This document shows, piece after piece, positions 7,439 through 17,052 of a DNA stretch of 64,000 bases. Both the position numbers and the translations under genes were made by a program. Origin of the DNA: Leptonema illini DSM 21528 (GTDB lineage: Bacteria; Spirochaetota; Leptospiria; Leptospirales; Leptonemataceae). Under the pieces are notes generated by a model, which was given only the letters and a program-made list of their open reading frames with translations, did no database searches and had not been told where the DNA came from. The first letter of the stretch is position 1. Each line of letters opens with the position of its first letter. The stretch is from contig NZ_JH597773.1 in the NCBI RefSeq assembly GCF_000243335.1, positions 2,039,550-2,103,549 of the forward strand, written 5' to 3'.

Positions 7439-10400
7439 TCAGCCCTCCTGCATCGTCTCCAGTCGTTTGCGGAACTTCTCTTCGCGCACCTTGTTGTTCA
7501 GGCGTGCATAGACCTCCATGAGCTCCTTTGTGACGCGACGATCATCAGGATGACGAAGGTGATAGATCTCGCCGTATTCGGCGGCTCGGGCAAGCAGGTT
7601 GCGCTTCTTCATAAGCAAGAAGAGCCGGTATAGCATCTCGTCGTCTTCGGGCCTGAAGCGCAGATACTTCTCCATGTGGATGATGGCTCGACCGTACTGC
7701 CCGGTTTTCAGATAGAGCGAGGCCAGCTGCTTGTGCAGCTGTAGATTCTCGGGATACTCCGACAGGCCTTTTAACAGCAGCTGAATACCTTCATGCGGCT
7801 CAATCGAACCGCTACGCACGGCTTCAATATTCTCTTTCAGCTGACGCGAAACGGCGCGACGACGACGGTGCTCATCGGAATCGGGCTGATATCGAATCGA
7901 TAGAAGAGAGAGGTCATCCATCAACTCATACTGCTCAGAGAGAATCTGAGCCATCTGAGAAGGGTTGCCCTGCGTCCTGGCAGCGATGCTCAAGAAGAGG
8001 CTTTCATCTTCGTTGATGATGCGCACTCCGTCTTTCTCGCCCATGACAAGGTCGTCTTTGCCATCCGATCCGAATATCAGCGTATCTCCTATCTGCAGCG
8101 AGATCGTCTGTATAGAAATGAATCCGCTCATGCCCGTCATTCCCAGCTTGCGAAGCGGTTCGGCCTGCTCTATAAACGAGGCCTGTCCGTCGCGCACAAG
8201 CACAGGAAGAGGATGTTCGGCGTTGATGAAATAGACGAATCCCGTCTCTTCATCGACGAGACTCATGATGAGCGAGACCAGCATCGATCCGTCAAAGCTC
8301 TCGAAGACGCGATGCAATTCCACAAAGGCCAGCTTTAACCACTTCTCAGGCAGAAGCTCGCGGTCCAGCTCGGAGTACTTTGTCCGTTCGACAAGGGATT
8401 CGATGACGGCTCCAAGAACAAGGGCCCCGCCTGCTCCCTGAATGGATTTTCCCATGGCATCGGCGTTGACGGCGAAGATGTAAGGGCGACCGCGCAGAAC
8501 GATTCGGTGCGCCGTACACAGGTCGCCGCCGATCTCTTCTTTCCAGCGCCGAAACGTAAACTGCTTCTTCTGCTTCACGACAAAGTCGACGATGCATGGG
8601 CTATCTTCGGGCACATGGTTCGCAGAAAGCGGACGCAGAAGAAGCGAGGTAAGAAAATAGTCGCCGTCCTGAACCTCTTTCAGGCTGCGAACCTCGACAA
8701 GCGTGTTCTGTAGCTCCTCTGTGCGCTCGATCACGCGCTGTTCAAGCTGATCGGCATACTCACGCAATTCCTCTCTTGCCGTTCGGATGCTGTCGACCAT
8801 GCTATTAAAGTTTCGCGTCAGGAATCCGATCTCATCTTCGATTTTAACGGGCACCTGAACGTTCAGATCGCCCCGGTTGACGGTCTCCACGCCGCCAAGA
8901 AGCGAACGCAGCGGTTGCAGCAGAGCTCCAAGAAAAAAGATCGGATACCCCAGCATGATAAGAACGGTCACCCCTAATTGTAGATTGTTCATCACGAAAG
9001 ATCCTTCGTTCAAGAAGGTTCGATAAGCCTCATAACGAAAATCCACCTGATAAAGCTGCTGGCCCGAGGAAAGGAAGTACGTGATGTATTTTCCGTCGAG
9101 AGGATCCTCATGTGCGGCGGCCTGTCGATCAAGACCGTAGCCTCGATCACCGGGCGATAAAGGCTCCGGGAAAAGAGCAAGCAATGAGCTGCGATCTTTG
9201 AAGAAATCATCAGGCCCCGTCAGGGCTGCCTCCAGGCGAGCAGCAAGAAACGGATCGGATTTCAGAGTCTCGGCCGCCTTCTGAAACTCAGCGCGCAGAT
9301 CAGCGCCAGGCAAGCGTTCGATGATTCCACGAACACGACGAATACGATTTCGTCCTTTTTTCAGATCTTTAAGGATCTGCTGACGATGAGCGGATTCATC
9401 CATTCCGGCCTCTGAATGCCTCTGCTTCTCGCTCTGCAGCCAGTTCAGAGTGCCCGACAGTGCCGGAAGCAGCGCTTCGGCGGTCGTTGCCTTTATCGCG
9501 GCCACGGAATCGCCGTTCAGGTACCTCTGTAAAACTCTCTGTGCTGCTTGCTGCACGGACGACTGTCTGCACAGCCCCGGAAGCGCTTCGGCCTCGCCTT
9601 CATAAACGACGGAGGAAGTGCCGTCGGCATTCACCCTCGCTATGCAGCTGAGGTCTTCTGATCTATACGTCTGATCAACGATGGCGCGATACCCCTTTTG
9701 AACTTGAAGAGAGTCGTACATGCCTTCGCGATCCCGCAGAAGATGAAAGTTCACGGCTTGTAGAATCAAGAGCACGGTTACAAGCGATATGGCATAGAGC
9801 TTCATCAGAAGCGTCGTACGCTCCGTCATGTGATTCACATATATTACGAGAAAGACAAAGGCCCCGGCCACGCCCGAGATATTCCAGATCGTTTGAAAGA
9901 CCTCTCTATCGAGAAGGTTCAACCGGTTCAGCAGATTGAAGATGCCCGGTACAAAGACGATGAAGAGGAAGGCTAAGAGCATCACAACAAGCGGAAATCG
10001 CTTCTTCGCACGCACGATACGAATGACGCCTGTTATGACAAAGAACAGAACATAAAGCAGGATGACAGCGCCGACAATACGCCCGAGAACGGGCAGATCG
10101 ACATCATAGTAATGTCCATCAAACTCATAGACCTTGGGGGCCGATAGCGATTGATATACAAAGGCCAGCGTTACGATACTCGATATTACAAACGTGCTCC
10201 AGAAGTAGATCTTGCGAAAGCGCGGCCAGATGGGCTCGGGATAATTCAAAAGGAAAAGCGAGACATGCGAAGTTCCGTAAAGAGAAACGGCGACACTGAT
10301 CCATCGATGATAGGCGAATATGGGCCTCGGTATCAGATAGGCCAGGAAGTAAGCAAGCGCCATCGACGAGATGATTGTGAACAGAAAGATCAGATCACGA

Positions 10401-10513
10401 GTAGCCGCCGTGCGATCGCGCAGCGTCAGCAGGTACCCGGCGAAGAACAGAGTAAAGATTACATAGTTCAAACCGGATACGGTGAAGAAATTATGAAAGA
10501 AGAGATGATCCAT
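7439..10513 (-). CDS. Membrane SpoIIE-type (PP2C) phosphatase with 7TM sensor, HAMP and TPR
   Basis: A 1024-residue signalling protein. Seven or eight hydrophobic segments fill residues 1-270, followed by a roughly 240-residue extracytoplasmic region, another span near 515-540, a HAMP domain (RGDLNVQVPVKIEDEIG) and a coiled coil (YADQLEQRVIERTEELQ). The PP2C/SpoIIE domain shows EEIGGDLC, NADAMGKSIQGAGGA, GSDGKDDLV and DDLSLL, which supply the metal-binding aspartates. The last 150 residues hold TPR-like helices. Such proteins usually dephosphorylate an anti-sigma-factor antagonist (STAS) protein. A STAS gene lies at 12576, which makes it a candidate partner (inference). It lies on the strand opposite the che operon. 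Confidence 0.88.
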   Translation of the reverse strand: MDHLFFHNFFTVSGLNYVIFTLFFAGYLLTLRDRTAATRDLIFLFTIISSMALAYFLAYLIPRPIFAYHRWISVAVSLYGTSHVSLFLLNYPEPIWPRFRKIYFWSTFVISSIVTLAFVYQSLSAPKVYEFDGHYYDVDLPVLGRIVGAVILLYVLFFVITGVIRIVRAKKRFPLVVMLLAFLFIVFVPGIFNLLNRLNLLDREVFQTIWNISGVAGAFVFLVIYVNHMTERTTLLMKLYAISLVTVLLILQAVNFHLLRDREGMYDSLQVQKGYRAIVDQTYRSEDLSCIARVNADGTSSVVYEGEAEALPGLCRQSSVQQAAQRVLQRYLNGDSVAAIKATTAEALLPALSGTLNWLQSEKQRHSEAGMDESAHRQQILKDLKKGRNRIRRVRGIIERLPGADLRAEFQKAAETLKSDPFLAARLEAALTGPDDFFKDRSSLLALFPEPLSPGDRGYGLDRQAAAHEDPLDGKYITYFLSSGQQLYQVDFRYEAYRTFLNEGSFVMNNLQLGVTVLIMLGYPIFFLGALLQPLRSLLGGVETVNRGDLNVQVPVKIEDEIGFLTRNFNSMVDSIRTAREELREYADQLEQRVIERTEELQNTLVEVRSLKEVQDGDYFLTSLLLRPLSANHVPEDSPCIVDFVVKQKKQFTFRRWKEEIGGDLCTAHRIVLRGRPYIFAVNADAMGKSIQGAGGALVLGAVIESLVERTKYSELDRELLPEKWLKLAFVELHRVFESFDGSMLVSLIMSLVDEETGFVYFINAEHPLPVLVRDGQASFIEQAEPLRKLGMTGMSGFISIQTISLQIGDTLIFGSDGKDDLVMGEKDGVRIINEDESLFLSIAARTQGNPSQMAQILSEQYELMDDLSLLSIRYQPDSDEHRRRRAVSRQLKENIEAVRSGSIEPHEGIQLLLKGLSEYPENLQLHKQLASLYLKTGQYGRAIIHMEKYLRFRPEDDEMLYRLFLLMKKRNLLARAAEYGEIYHLRHPDDRRVTKELMEVYARLNNKVREEKFRKRLETMQEG

Positions 10514-10705
10514 AAGCCCGCCAGTGCCCGTATTTTTATCCTTTCATAGCATGGCGACCCGGAGACCTCCCTGCTTCGACAAGGAGAGCCGCTAAGAAAC
10601 ATGCTGTGAGGCACATGTCTTCATTTCTATACCGGTCGCTCTTTGCGGCAACTGCTTTTTTTTGAGAAGTCGTTTTAAAACCGGCAATACAGCCTCTGCC
10701 TTAAT

Positions 10706-10746
10706 AGCGTTCGTATCTAAAGAACGGGTCTTGAGATACGAACGCT
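10706..10746. repeat. 13-bp inverted repeat in the gap between the receptor and phosphatase genes
   Basis: AGCGTTCGTATCT (10706-10718) is a perfect inverted copy of AGATACGAACGCT (10734-10746), with a 15-base loop. It lies 40 bases past the end of the chemoreceptor gene and could act as its terminator, although no long T-run follows on the minus strand. The rest of the 273-base gap shows nothing I recognise. Confidence 0.55.
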
Positions 10747-10786
10747 TACGGACTGGGCGGTCTTCTTTGAAAAGCCTGTTGCGGTC

Positions 10787-12385
10787 TCAAATGCGAAAAC
10801 GACTGACGATCTGTCCGAGTCTCGACGAAAGTGTATCGAGTTGCGTGGCAAGTCCCGAAAGGCTCTGCGCGTTCTTAGCGCCGTCCTGCGTTGCCGTCGA
10901 AATGCCCGTGATGTTCTGTACAACGTCACTCGAGGCCTGCGCCGACTGGTTCACGTTACCGGCGATTTCCTTTGCCGTAATCGATTGCTCTTCAACGGAC
11001 GATGCAATGGAGGTACTGAATTCGTTGATCTTTGAGATCACTGACGTAATCATCGAGATAGACTCAACGGCCATCTCGGTGGAATTCTGAATCGCCTCAA
11101 TGCGGGTTTTAATCTCGTCAGAGGCCTCGGCCGCCTGCCGGGCAAGTTCTTTAACCTCAGAAGCGACGACAGCAAAGCCCTTCCCTGCATCCCCCGCTCC
11201 GGCCGCTTCAATGGCGGCGTTCAGGGCAAGCAGATTGGTCTGGCTGGCGATGCCCTGAATGGCCTCGACGACCTTGCCGATCTCCTGAGCATCGACACCC
11301 AGCTGCTTGATCTTTTGGTTCGTCTCGTTCGCCGTCTTATCCGCCTCACGCGCGATCTTAGAAGCATCCGAAGCGTTACGAGCGACTTCACCGACAGATG
11401 TCGACAGTTCTTCGACCGAAGACGATATGACCTGAAAATTCTGATTCATCTGTGTGGCTGCAGCCGAGATATTGCGCGACTGCACCGACATCTCTTCCAT
11501 GCCCGCCGAGAGGTTCTGGCTGGCGCCTGTAAGCGACCCGGCCGAGGCCTTTACGTCGTTTGTATTCGAGGACATCTCTTTTACGATATCATGGATGTTG
11601 CCAATGAACTGGTTGATCCACTTTGCCATATCGCCTACCTCGTCGGTGCTGTTCACCTCAAGACGTTTGGTCAGATCACCCTCGCCTTCTGCAAGGTCTC
11701 GTACACGGTCGACGGCATTCTGAAGGGGCGTCGAGATATAGCGACGCATCAACGTAAGGATCGTCAGAGCGGCCACCACTGACAGAGCGATAATGACGGT
11801 AAAGACGACAATCGTTATTCTGAAACGCGTTACTTCCTCGTCATACAGCTGCTGTGCTACCTCAGACTGAATATCAACGAGGCGATTTATGTGATCTCGC
11901 ATCTGTCGGTAGTTGTCGCGCCATTGCACCGATAATCGGCTGGCCTCTTCCTCCTGACCTCGTAGAATGGCGTCTCTAAAACGCCCACGTATCTCTGCCC
12001 CGGCCTTTTCGGTCGACCGATAATCTGCGTAACGGCGGGCCTCTTCTTCTGTGAGAACGGTTTTCTCAAAAGCGGCCAGCTGCTCTTCCATCTCCTTCTT
12101 GAGACGATCGGTGTCGTCAATGCGCCTGCGGATCTCGGCCTTATCGCCTTCCTGCAGGGCAATCATTTCCGTGAGCATATTTACACGAATCTGCATCAGA
12201 TCTCGCGAAACGATATTCATCTGTTTTAACGGTATGATCCGGTTCTCATAGATGTCCTGGAGAGCATTTATAGAAGCATTCAGTTGATAGAAGCCGTAAC
12301 CTGCGACAAGCAGCAGAAAGGCCATAGAAATCAGGTTGCTGACGAGGATCTTGGCGTTGATCTTCAGGTTCTTAAACGATGTCAT
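10787..12385 (-). CDS. Methyl-accepting chemotaxis protein
   Basis: A 532-residue chemoreceptor of ordinary topology: a first span at about residues 14-32, a periplasmic four-helix-bundle type sensor to about 188, a second span (VVFTVIIALSVVAALTIL), HAMP (RRYISTPLQNAVDRVRDLAE) and a long coiled coil. The hairpin tip NLLALNAAIEAAGAGDAGK and following GFAVVASEVKELARQAAEA are the conserved CheA/CheW contact site. No C-terminal CheR-tethering pentapeptide is seen; the protein ends in VSRFRI. It is divergent from the che operon and appears to have a flagellar-type promoter. Confidence 0.95.
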   Translation of the reverse strand: MTSFKNLKINAKILVSNLISMAFLLLVAGYGFYQLNASINALQDIYENRIIPLKQMNIVSRDLMQIRVNMLTEMIALQEGDKAEIRRRIDDTDRLKKEMEEQLAAFEKTVLTEEEARRYADYRSTEKAGAEIRGRFRDAILRGQEEEASRLSVQWRDNYRQMRDHINRLVDIQSEVAQQLYDEEVTRFRITIVVFTVIIALSVVAALTILTLMRRYISTPLQNAVDRVRDLAEGEGDLTKRLEVNSTDEVGDMAKWINQFIGNIHDIVKEMSSNTNDVKASAGSLTGASQNLSAGMEEMSVQSRNISAAATQMNQNFQVISSSVEELSTSVGEVARNASDASKIAREADKTANETNQKIKQLGVDAQEIGKVVEAIQGIASQTNLLALNAAIEAAGAGDAGKGFAVVASEVKELARQAAEASDEIKTRIEAIQNSTEMAVESISMITSVISKINEFSTSIASSVEEQSITAKEIAGNVNQSAQASSDVVQNITGISTATQDGAKNAQSLSGLATQLDTLSSRLGQIVSRFRI

Positions 12386-12447
12386 ATGATGTAGATACTC
12401 CCGAGTAAAAGACGTGCAATAGGTGAAAAAAACCTGACCTTTAGGTA

Positions 12448-12475
12448 TTATCGGTCCCGGCGTCTTGATTTTTTA
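12448..12475 (-). promoter_or_regulatory. Sigma-28 (FliA)-type promoter for the chemoreceptor
   Basis: On the minus strand TAAAAAAT (12475-12468) is separated by 12 bases from ACCGATAA (12455-12448). This is close to the flagellar sigma-28 consensus TAAAGTTT-N11-GCCGATAA, matching seven of eight bases in the -10. It lies about 60 bases upstream of the receptor ATG. Chemoreceptors are typical members of the sigma-28 regulon. Confidence 0.6.
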
Positions 12476-12575
12476 CCTGAAAGCGTCTAATAGAGAATGC
12501 AAAAAGAGAACGACGGCAGAGGCGGCCTTGCAACTCTTTTTTCAACCCGGTTCTTCCGATACTGTACAGGACGTT

Positions 12576-12887
12576 ATGGCAAACTTTTTTAAACGCGGCA
12601 AAAAGATCATCATCTCGATTGAAAAAGACGAGCTTCGCGAATCGGGCAGTTCTCTGCGTACAGTGCTCGGCGAATCGCTGCCTCTTGAAGCGGGAAATGA
12701 AATTCTGTTGAATATCGGAGCCTGTGACGAGCTCAGCATTGAATCGGCGGCCGTTCTTGCAACCTTTGCGAAAGAATGCCGCAAGGTCGGTTGCGCCCTG
12801 AAGATTACGGCCTCCTCAGCCATCAAAGATCAGTTCAGCATCATCGGCCTGGACCGCCATTTTCAGATCCCTGGCGTCGCCTCTTAA
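12576..12887 (+). CDS. STAS-domain protein heading the chemotaxis operon
   Basis: A 103-residue single-domain protein. The fold reads as STAS (anti-sigma-factor antagonist-like): beta-rich start, then LLNIGACDELSIESAAVLATFAKECRKVGCALKI, followed by IIGLDRHFQI. In SpoIIAA-type proteins the phosphorylated Ser sits in a DSSG motif; here the equivalent reads DELSIES, so Ser phosphorylation is possible but not certain. The ATG at 12576 has AGGA at 12567-12570; an upstream in-frame ATG at 12465 is less likely. It is the first gene before cheA, 31 bases away, so it probably belongs to signalling rather than to transcription directly. Confidence 0.75.
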   Translation: MANFFKRGKKIIISIEKDELRESGSSLRTVLGESLPLEAGNEILLNIGACDELSIESAAVLATFAKECRKVGCALKITASSAIKDQFSIIGLDRHFQIPGVAS

Positions 12888-12918
12888 TCGTCTTATTTCT
12901 AATGTAAAGGTTGCAAGC

Positions 12919-15528
12919 ATGGATGAACAGAGCTCAAAATTCCTGAAAAGCTTCATCGTAGAATCGACCGACCTGCTCGATAAAGCCGAGGAGGCCATCC
13001 TCAGCCTGGAGCAGGGCTTTGACCAGGAAAAGGTCGATCAACTCTTTCGCGCCATTCATACGATTAAGGGGAATTCCGGGCTCTTTGATCTGAATCGCAT
13101 CAAAGAACTCTCGCATATCTTTGAAAACGTGCTGAGCGCCGTACGTTCTCGCGAGATAGAGCCCGACGTCGATATGGTCGACATCTTTCTGCTCAGCGTC
13201 GACCGACTGCGTCAGATGATCGATCGCATTGAGGATTCAGAGAAGACGGTCGTTGAGGATCTCGTCAGTCGCCTGTCGTCGCTTCGCGGATCGGCGAAAT
13301 CAGAGGAACGGAAGACACCAGCGGATGTTCAGCCCGATGTTCGCAGCGTCTTTGAGAATTTCTGTAAGAAGCTGCGGACAAAGATTCCGCCGGCAGCCAT
13401 GCAAACAGAGGATTATCTTGCCTGCGCCGTGATGGACCTTGCCGCTCAGAATACCGGGAAGCTATCTGAGATCTCGGCTCGTCTTCAAACGTTTCGAAAA
13501 GGCAAGACGATCATTCTGCACGGTATCAGTCCCTCTCTCGTTTCGGAATTTAACGATAAAGCCGGCAAAACACTGCCCTACTTCATCGTATTCCAGAGCA
13601 AAGAAGAGCCGAACCAGGCGCTCACAGCCGCCGGTCTGCAAACCATCGCTCTCGACCTTATCCATGCTCCTGTTAAAACAGGCGAGGCAGAAGTGAACCC
13701 CCTGGAGCCCGACAAGCCCGCCGCCGTCGAGACGCCGGCACTAAAAGCGAAGGCCATACAGCCGGCTCAGGTCGAAAAGCGCGAAGAGGATGCGACCGGC
13801 GTCGAAAAAGAGTCACATCTGAAAGTGCCTCTTCCATTGATCGAGAATCTGATCAATCTGGCAAGCGAAACGGTCATCGCCCGCAACGAACTGATGCAGA
13901 AGGTCGAAACATCAAGCGACCCTACGCTGGCCGTCAGCGCTAAAAAAATAAGTTACCTCGTCTCGCGCATTCAAGAAGGCATCATGCGCACGCGGCTTCA
14001 GGAACTCGAAACGCTCTTTCAACGAGTGCCGCGCCTGGTGCGCGACGTCTGCTCACAGACGGGCAAACAGGTACAGCTCGTTACCGACGGCGGCAATGTC
14101 GAACTCGATAAAACGCTCATCGATTCGATACGCGATCCGCTCACTCATATCGTACGCAATGCCATCGATCACGGAATCGAAGCTCCCGACGAGCGCATCC
14201 GCCTGGGCAAACCGCGTGAGGGCAAGCTGCGCGTCGACGCCTTCTTTCGCGGCGGCAACGTCATCATCACCGTGCAGGACGACGGGCGCGGGCTTAACTA
14301 CGATCGTATTCGCGAAAAAGCGCAACAGCGCGGCCTGCTTTCCGCCGAGGCGGCGAAGGCGGCCACCGATGCCGAGCTCGCCGATCTGATCTTTCTGCCA
14401 GGATTCAGCACAAGCGAAACCGTCACGACGACGTCGGGTCGAGGCGTCGGCATGGACGTCGTTCGCACCAGTTTAAAGAAGGCCGGCGGTTCCGCTGAGA
14501 TCAATTCAGTGACCGGCGTAGGAACGACGATTCAGTTAACGATTCCGCAAACGCTTTCTATCGTCACATGTATCCTGATTAAAAGCGGCGGTACGCGACT
14601 TGCCATTCCGCAGGCGAACGTCAAAGAACTGTTGCAGCTCGATCCGACGAAGCTCGATCAGATTCAGGACAGTCTTGCTTACGAGATTCGCGGACACCTG
14701 CTGCCTCTCATCCATCTACAATCGCTTCTGCGAACCGTGAAAGGCGAAGACGTTCGCGAAACGCGCGATTCGCTGACGACGGGCTTTATCATCGTCGTCG
14801 AAACCGAACAGCATAGATTCGGACTTCTTGTCGACGAGATCCTCAACCCCGAAGAGATCGTCGTAAAATCGCTCGGTCAGGAATTTGCCGAGGTGAAGAT
14901 CTTCTCGGGAGCGGCCATCATGGGCGACGGAGAGGCGGTGCTCATTCTTGATACGGCCGGTATCGCCCGACATCGAAATATGCAGGGCAACCTCAGCGAG
15001 GACGAAGAAGAAGAGCAGCGAGGCTCGACCGTGCTTGAGGGGATGGAAGAATCGGGTTATCTCGTCTTCGAATCGTCGTCTTACTATTTCGGAGTTCCCG
15101 TATCATCGGTTCCAAGAATCGAACAGATCGAGTATAACCGAATCGAGACGCTGCTTGACTTCGAGATTCTCAATCATCAGAATCATATCGTTCCTCTGCT
15201 GCGGCTCGAGAAGGTCTTCGCTCTTGACAAGAAAGTGGAAATGTTTAACCAGAAAGAAACCTACGTTATTCTTTTCACGATCAACGGCTTCCGAATCGGC
15301 CTTATTGCCGACGAGGTACACAATGTCGTGACTGATTTTGAAGGAGTTGACAGGAATACCTTCACATCTGAGTCTGTTACCGCCTACGCCCTGACCGGAG
15401 GCAAGACCACCATGTTGCTCGACATCGAAGATCTGGCAGAGCGCTTCAAGAACGGACGTTACAGAGCTCTTAAAGAACATCTGAGCGAAAGCCTTGAAGG
15501 GAAGACCACGTCGGGAGTGCGCAAATGA
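12919..15528 (+). CDS. cheA: Chemotaxis histidine kinase CheA with two CheW-like domains
   Basis: An 869-residue CheA. The P1 HPt domain carries the phosphorylated His47 in RAIHTIKGNSGLFDL. A linker region follows, then the P3 dimerisation helices near residue 300-350, and the ATPase with N-box PLTHIVRNAIDHGIE, G1 VQDDGRGLNYD and G2 SGRGVGMDVV. The first CheW-like P5 domain spans about 545-680. A second CheW-like domain (about 710-855, starting GYLVFESSSYYFGVPVSS) follows, which is more than the standard P1-P5 plan and could let one kinase contact two array partners. CheY and CheB are the expected phosphoryl acceptors. The 3' end overlaps cheW by 4 bases. Confidence 0.96.
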   Translation: MDEQSSKFLKSFIVESTDLLDKAEEAILSLEQGFDQEKVDQLFRAIHTIKGNSGLFDLNRIKELSHIFENVLSAVRSREIEPDVDMVDIFLLSVDRLRQMIDRIEDSEKTVVEDLVSRLSSLRGSAKSEERKTPADVQPDVRSVFENFCKKLRTKIPPAAMQTEDYLACAVMDLAAQNTGKLSEISARLQTFRKGKTIILHGISPSLVSEFNDKAGKTLPYFIVFQSKEEPNQALTAAGLQTIALDLIHAPVKTGEAEVNPLEPDKPAAVETPALKAKAIQPAQVEKREEDATGVEKESHLKVPLPLIENLINLASETVIARNELMQKVETSSDPTLAVSAKKISYLVSRIQEGIMRTRLQELETLFQRVPRLVRDVCSQTGKQVQLVTDGGNVELDKTLIDSIRDPLTHIVRNAIDHGIEAPDERIRLGKPREGKLRVDAFFRGGNVIITVQDDGRGLNYDRIREKAQQRGLLSAEAAKAATDAELADLIFLPGFSTSETVTTTSGRGVGMDVVRTSLKKAGGSAEINSVTGVGTTIQLTIPQTLSIVTCILIKSGGTRLAIPQANVKELLQLDPTKLDQIQDSLAYEIRGHLLPLIHLQSLLRTVKGEDVRETRDSLTTGFIIVVETEQHRFGLLVDEILNPEEIVVKSLGQEFAEVKIFSGAAIMGDGEAVLILDTAGIARHRNMQGNLSEDEEEEQRGSTVLEGMEESGYLVFESSSYYFGVPVSSVPRIEQIEYNRIETLLDFEILNHQNHIVPLLRLEKVFALDKKVEMFNQKETYVILFTINGFRIGLIADEVHNVVTDFEGVDRNTFTSESVTAYALTGGKTTMLLDIEDLAERFKNGRYRALKEHLSESLEGKTTSGVRK

Positions 15529-15950
15529 ATCGCGAATTCCTGACATGGTATGTAGGCGAGCAGATCTACGGGCTTGAGCTTCATCGCTGCAAAGAGGTGG
15601 AGAAAAATCTGCGTCTGACCCCCGTTCCGAACGCCAAGACCTATATTGCCGGTATCGTCAACCTGCGAGGCGACGTCGTCACCGTCATCGATCTGCGTCA
15701 GCTTCTGCGCAAACAAACGATAGAAAGGCCCGAACGCTTGCAGATTATACGCCTGAAATCTACGGGAACTCAGGTAGCCGTTATTGCCGAAAAGATCGAC
15801 GACATCCTGAGCATAGCCGACGAAAGCCTGGAACCGGCCGGCGCTCACATGGAAGAACAGGAAGGCTACTATATTCAGTATGTGGCCATTACAAAGAAGG
15901 GCCCGATTCTCATTCTGAACAGCGAACGATTGCTGGCCGGACGTAATTGA
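15525..15950 (+). CDS. cheW: Chemotaxis coupling protein CheW
   Basis: A 141-residue CheW, the cytoplasmic adaptor that links receptors to CheA. It is a single SH3-like CheW domain with the usual landmarks: an EQIYGLELHRCKEVEK start, PNAKTYIAGIVNLRGDVVTV in the middle and a hydrophobic end. The ATG overlaps the cheA stop (ATGA) and the gene is followed directly by cheB, so translation is probably coupled across cheA-cheW-cheB. Confidence 0.95.
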   Translation: MNREFLTWYVGEQIYGLELHRCKEVEKNLRLTPVPNAKTYIAGIVNLRGDVVTVIDLRQLLRKQTIERPERLQIIRLKSTGTQVAVIAEKIDDILSIADESLEPAGAHMEEQEGYYIQYVAITKKGPILILNSERLLAGRN

Positions 15951-15964
15951 TTTCTGACCTTTCT

Positions 15965-17026
15965 ATGAATCAAACGAAAAAGATCACCGTTCTTATCGTC
16001 GATGATTCGTCGACATACAGGCAGTTTTTGCGAGACGCCCTGTCCACCGACGAACGCGTCGAGGTCGTATCTATCGCCTCGAATGGTCGCCTTGCTCTGC
16101 CGCGAGTGCGTCACTACCGGCCCGATTTCGTTATACTCGATCATGAAATGCCCGAGATGACGGGCATTGAAGCGCTGCGCGAAATCCGTCACCTTCATCC
16201 TGCCGGTAAGGTCATCATGTTCAGCTCCCATACGACGGAGGGAGCGCGTATAACGATTGAAGCCCTGAAAGAAGGCGCCGTCGACTTCGTAACCAAGCCC
16301 GATACGGGCGGCAGAGAAACGCCGGTCGAGTATATTCGGCGAAAGCTGCTATCACGTATTATCGAACTTGCGGAGGCCGTTGAGACGGTTGCACCTGCGC
16401 GGCCGGCAGCGGTCAAGCCGCATGAGCTGGCCCGAACCGATGCACTGCCGGCCTCGTTTGATGTTGCCGCCATCGGCATCTCCACAGGCGGGCCCGTCGC
16501 ACTGCGCAAGCTCTTTCAGAACTTCGTACGCCCTCCGCGTGGAGCCCTGCTTATCGTACAGCATATGCCTCCGGTCTTTACGCGACAGCTCGCAGAAAGC
16601 CTGCAAGCCGAATCGAACATCCCCACGGTCGAGGCCGTCGATGGTATGAAAATCGAACCTGGAACGGCCTATATCGCGCCCGGCGGCTTTCACCTTGCCC
16701 TGGAACGAAAGGCCGACGGCGTCTACGCACGAATCCTGGATACGGAACCGGAAAACAGCTGCAAGCCCTCGGTGGACGTCCTTTTCAGGCATGTGGCCGA
16801 AGTCTATCGGGGTCGGGCCGTCGGCATCATCATGACGGGCATGGGCCACGACGGCCACAAAGGCATGATCGAAATGAAGAAAGTCGGATGTTACCTTATT
16901 GCGCAATCGCGGGAAACCTGTCTTGTCTATGGCATGCCTTCTCGTCCGACCGAAGAAAAGCTCGTTCAGGAAAGTCTGTCCATCGAAGATATCGCCGCGC
17001 GCATCCGCTTTCTGCTCGGTGATTAA
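15965..17026 (+). CDS. cheB: Chemotaxis protein-glutamate methylesterase/deamidase CheB
   Basis: Removes methyl groups from receptor glutamates when phosphorylated by CheA. The receiver domain (VLIVDDSSTYRQFL, phosphorylatable Asp in VILDHEMPEMTG) occupies the first 125 residues. The catalytic domain follows with GISTGGPVALR (Ser), IVQHMPPVFT (His) and IMTGMGHDGHKGM (Asp). I take the ATG at 15965; a TTG at 15947 would overlap the cheW stop by 4 bases and add six residues, and since TTG starts occur in this genome it cannot be excluded. Confidence 0.95.
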   Translation: MNQTKKITVLIVDDSSTYRQFLRDALSTDERVEVVSIASNGRLALPRVRHYRPDFVILDHEMPEMTGIEALREIRHLHPAGKVIMFSSHTTEGARITIEALKEGAVDFVTKPDTGGRETPVEYIRRKLLSRIIELAEAVETVAPARPAAVKPHELARTDALPASFDVAAIGISTGGPVALRKLFQNFVRPPRGALLIVQHMPPVFTRQLAESLQAESNIPTVEAVDGMKIEPGTAYIAPGGFHLALERKADGVYARILDTEPENSCKPSVDVLFRHVAEVYRGRAVGIIMTGMGHDGHKGMIEMKKVGCYLIAQSRETCLVYGMPSRPTEEKLVQESLSIEDIAARIRFLLGD

Positions 17027-17052
17027 AACCGTATCGCACATAGAGAATACCA

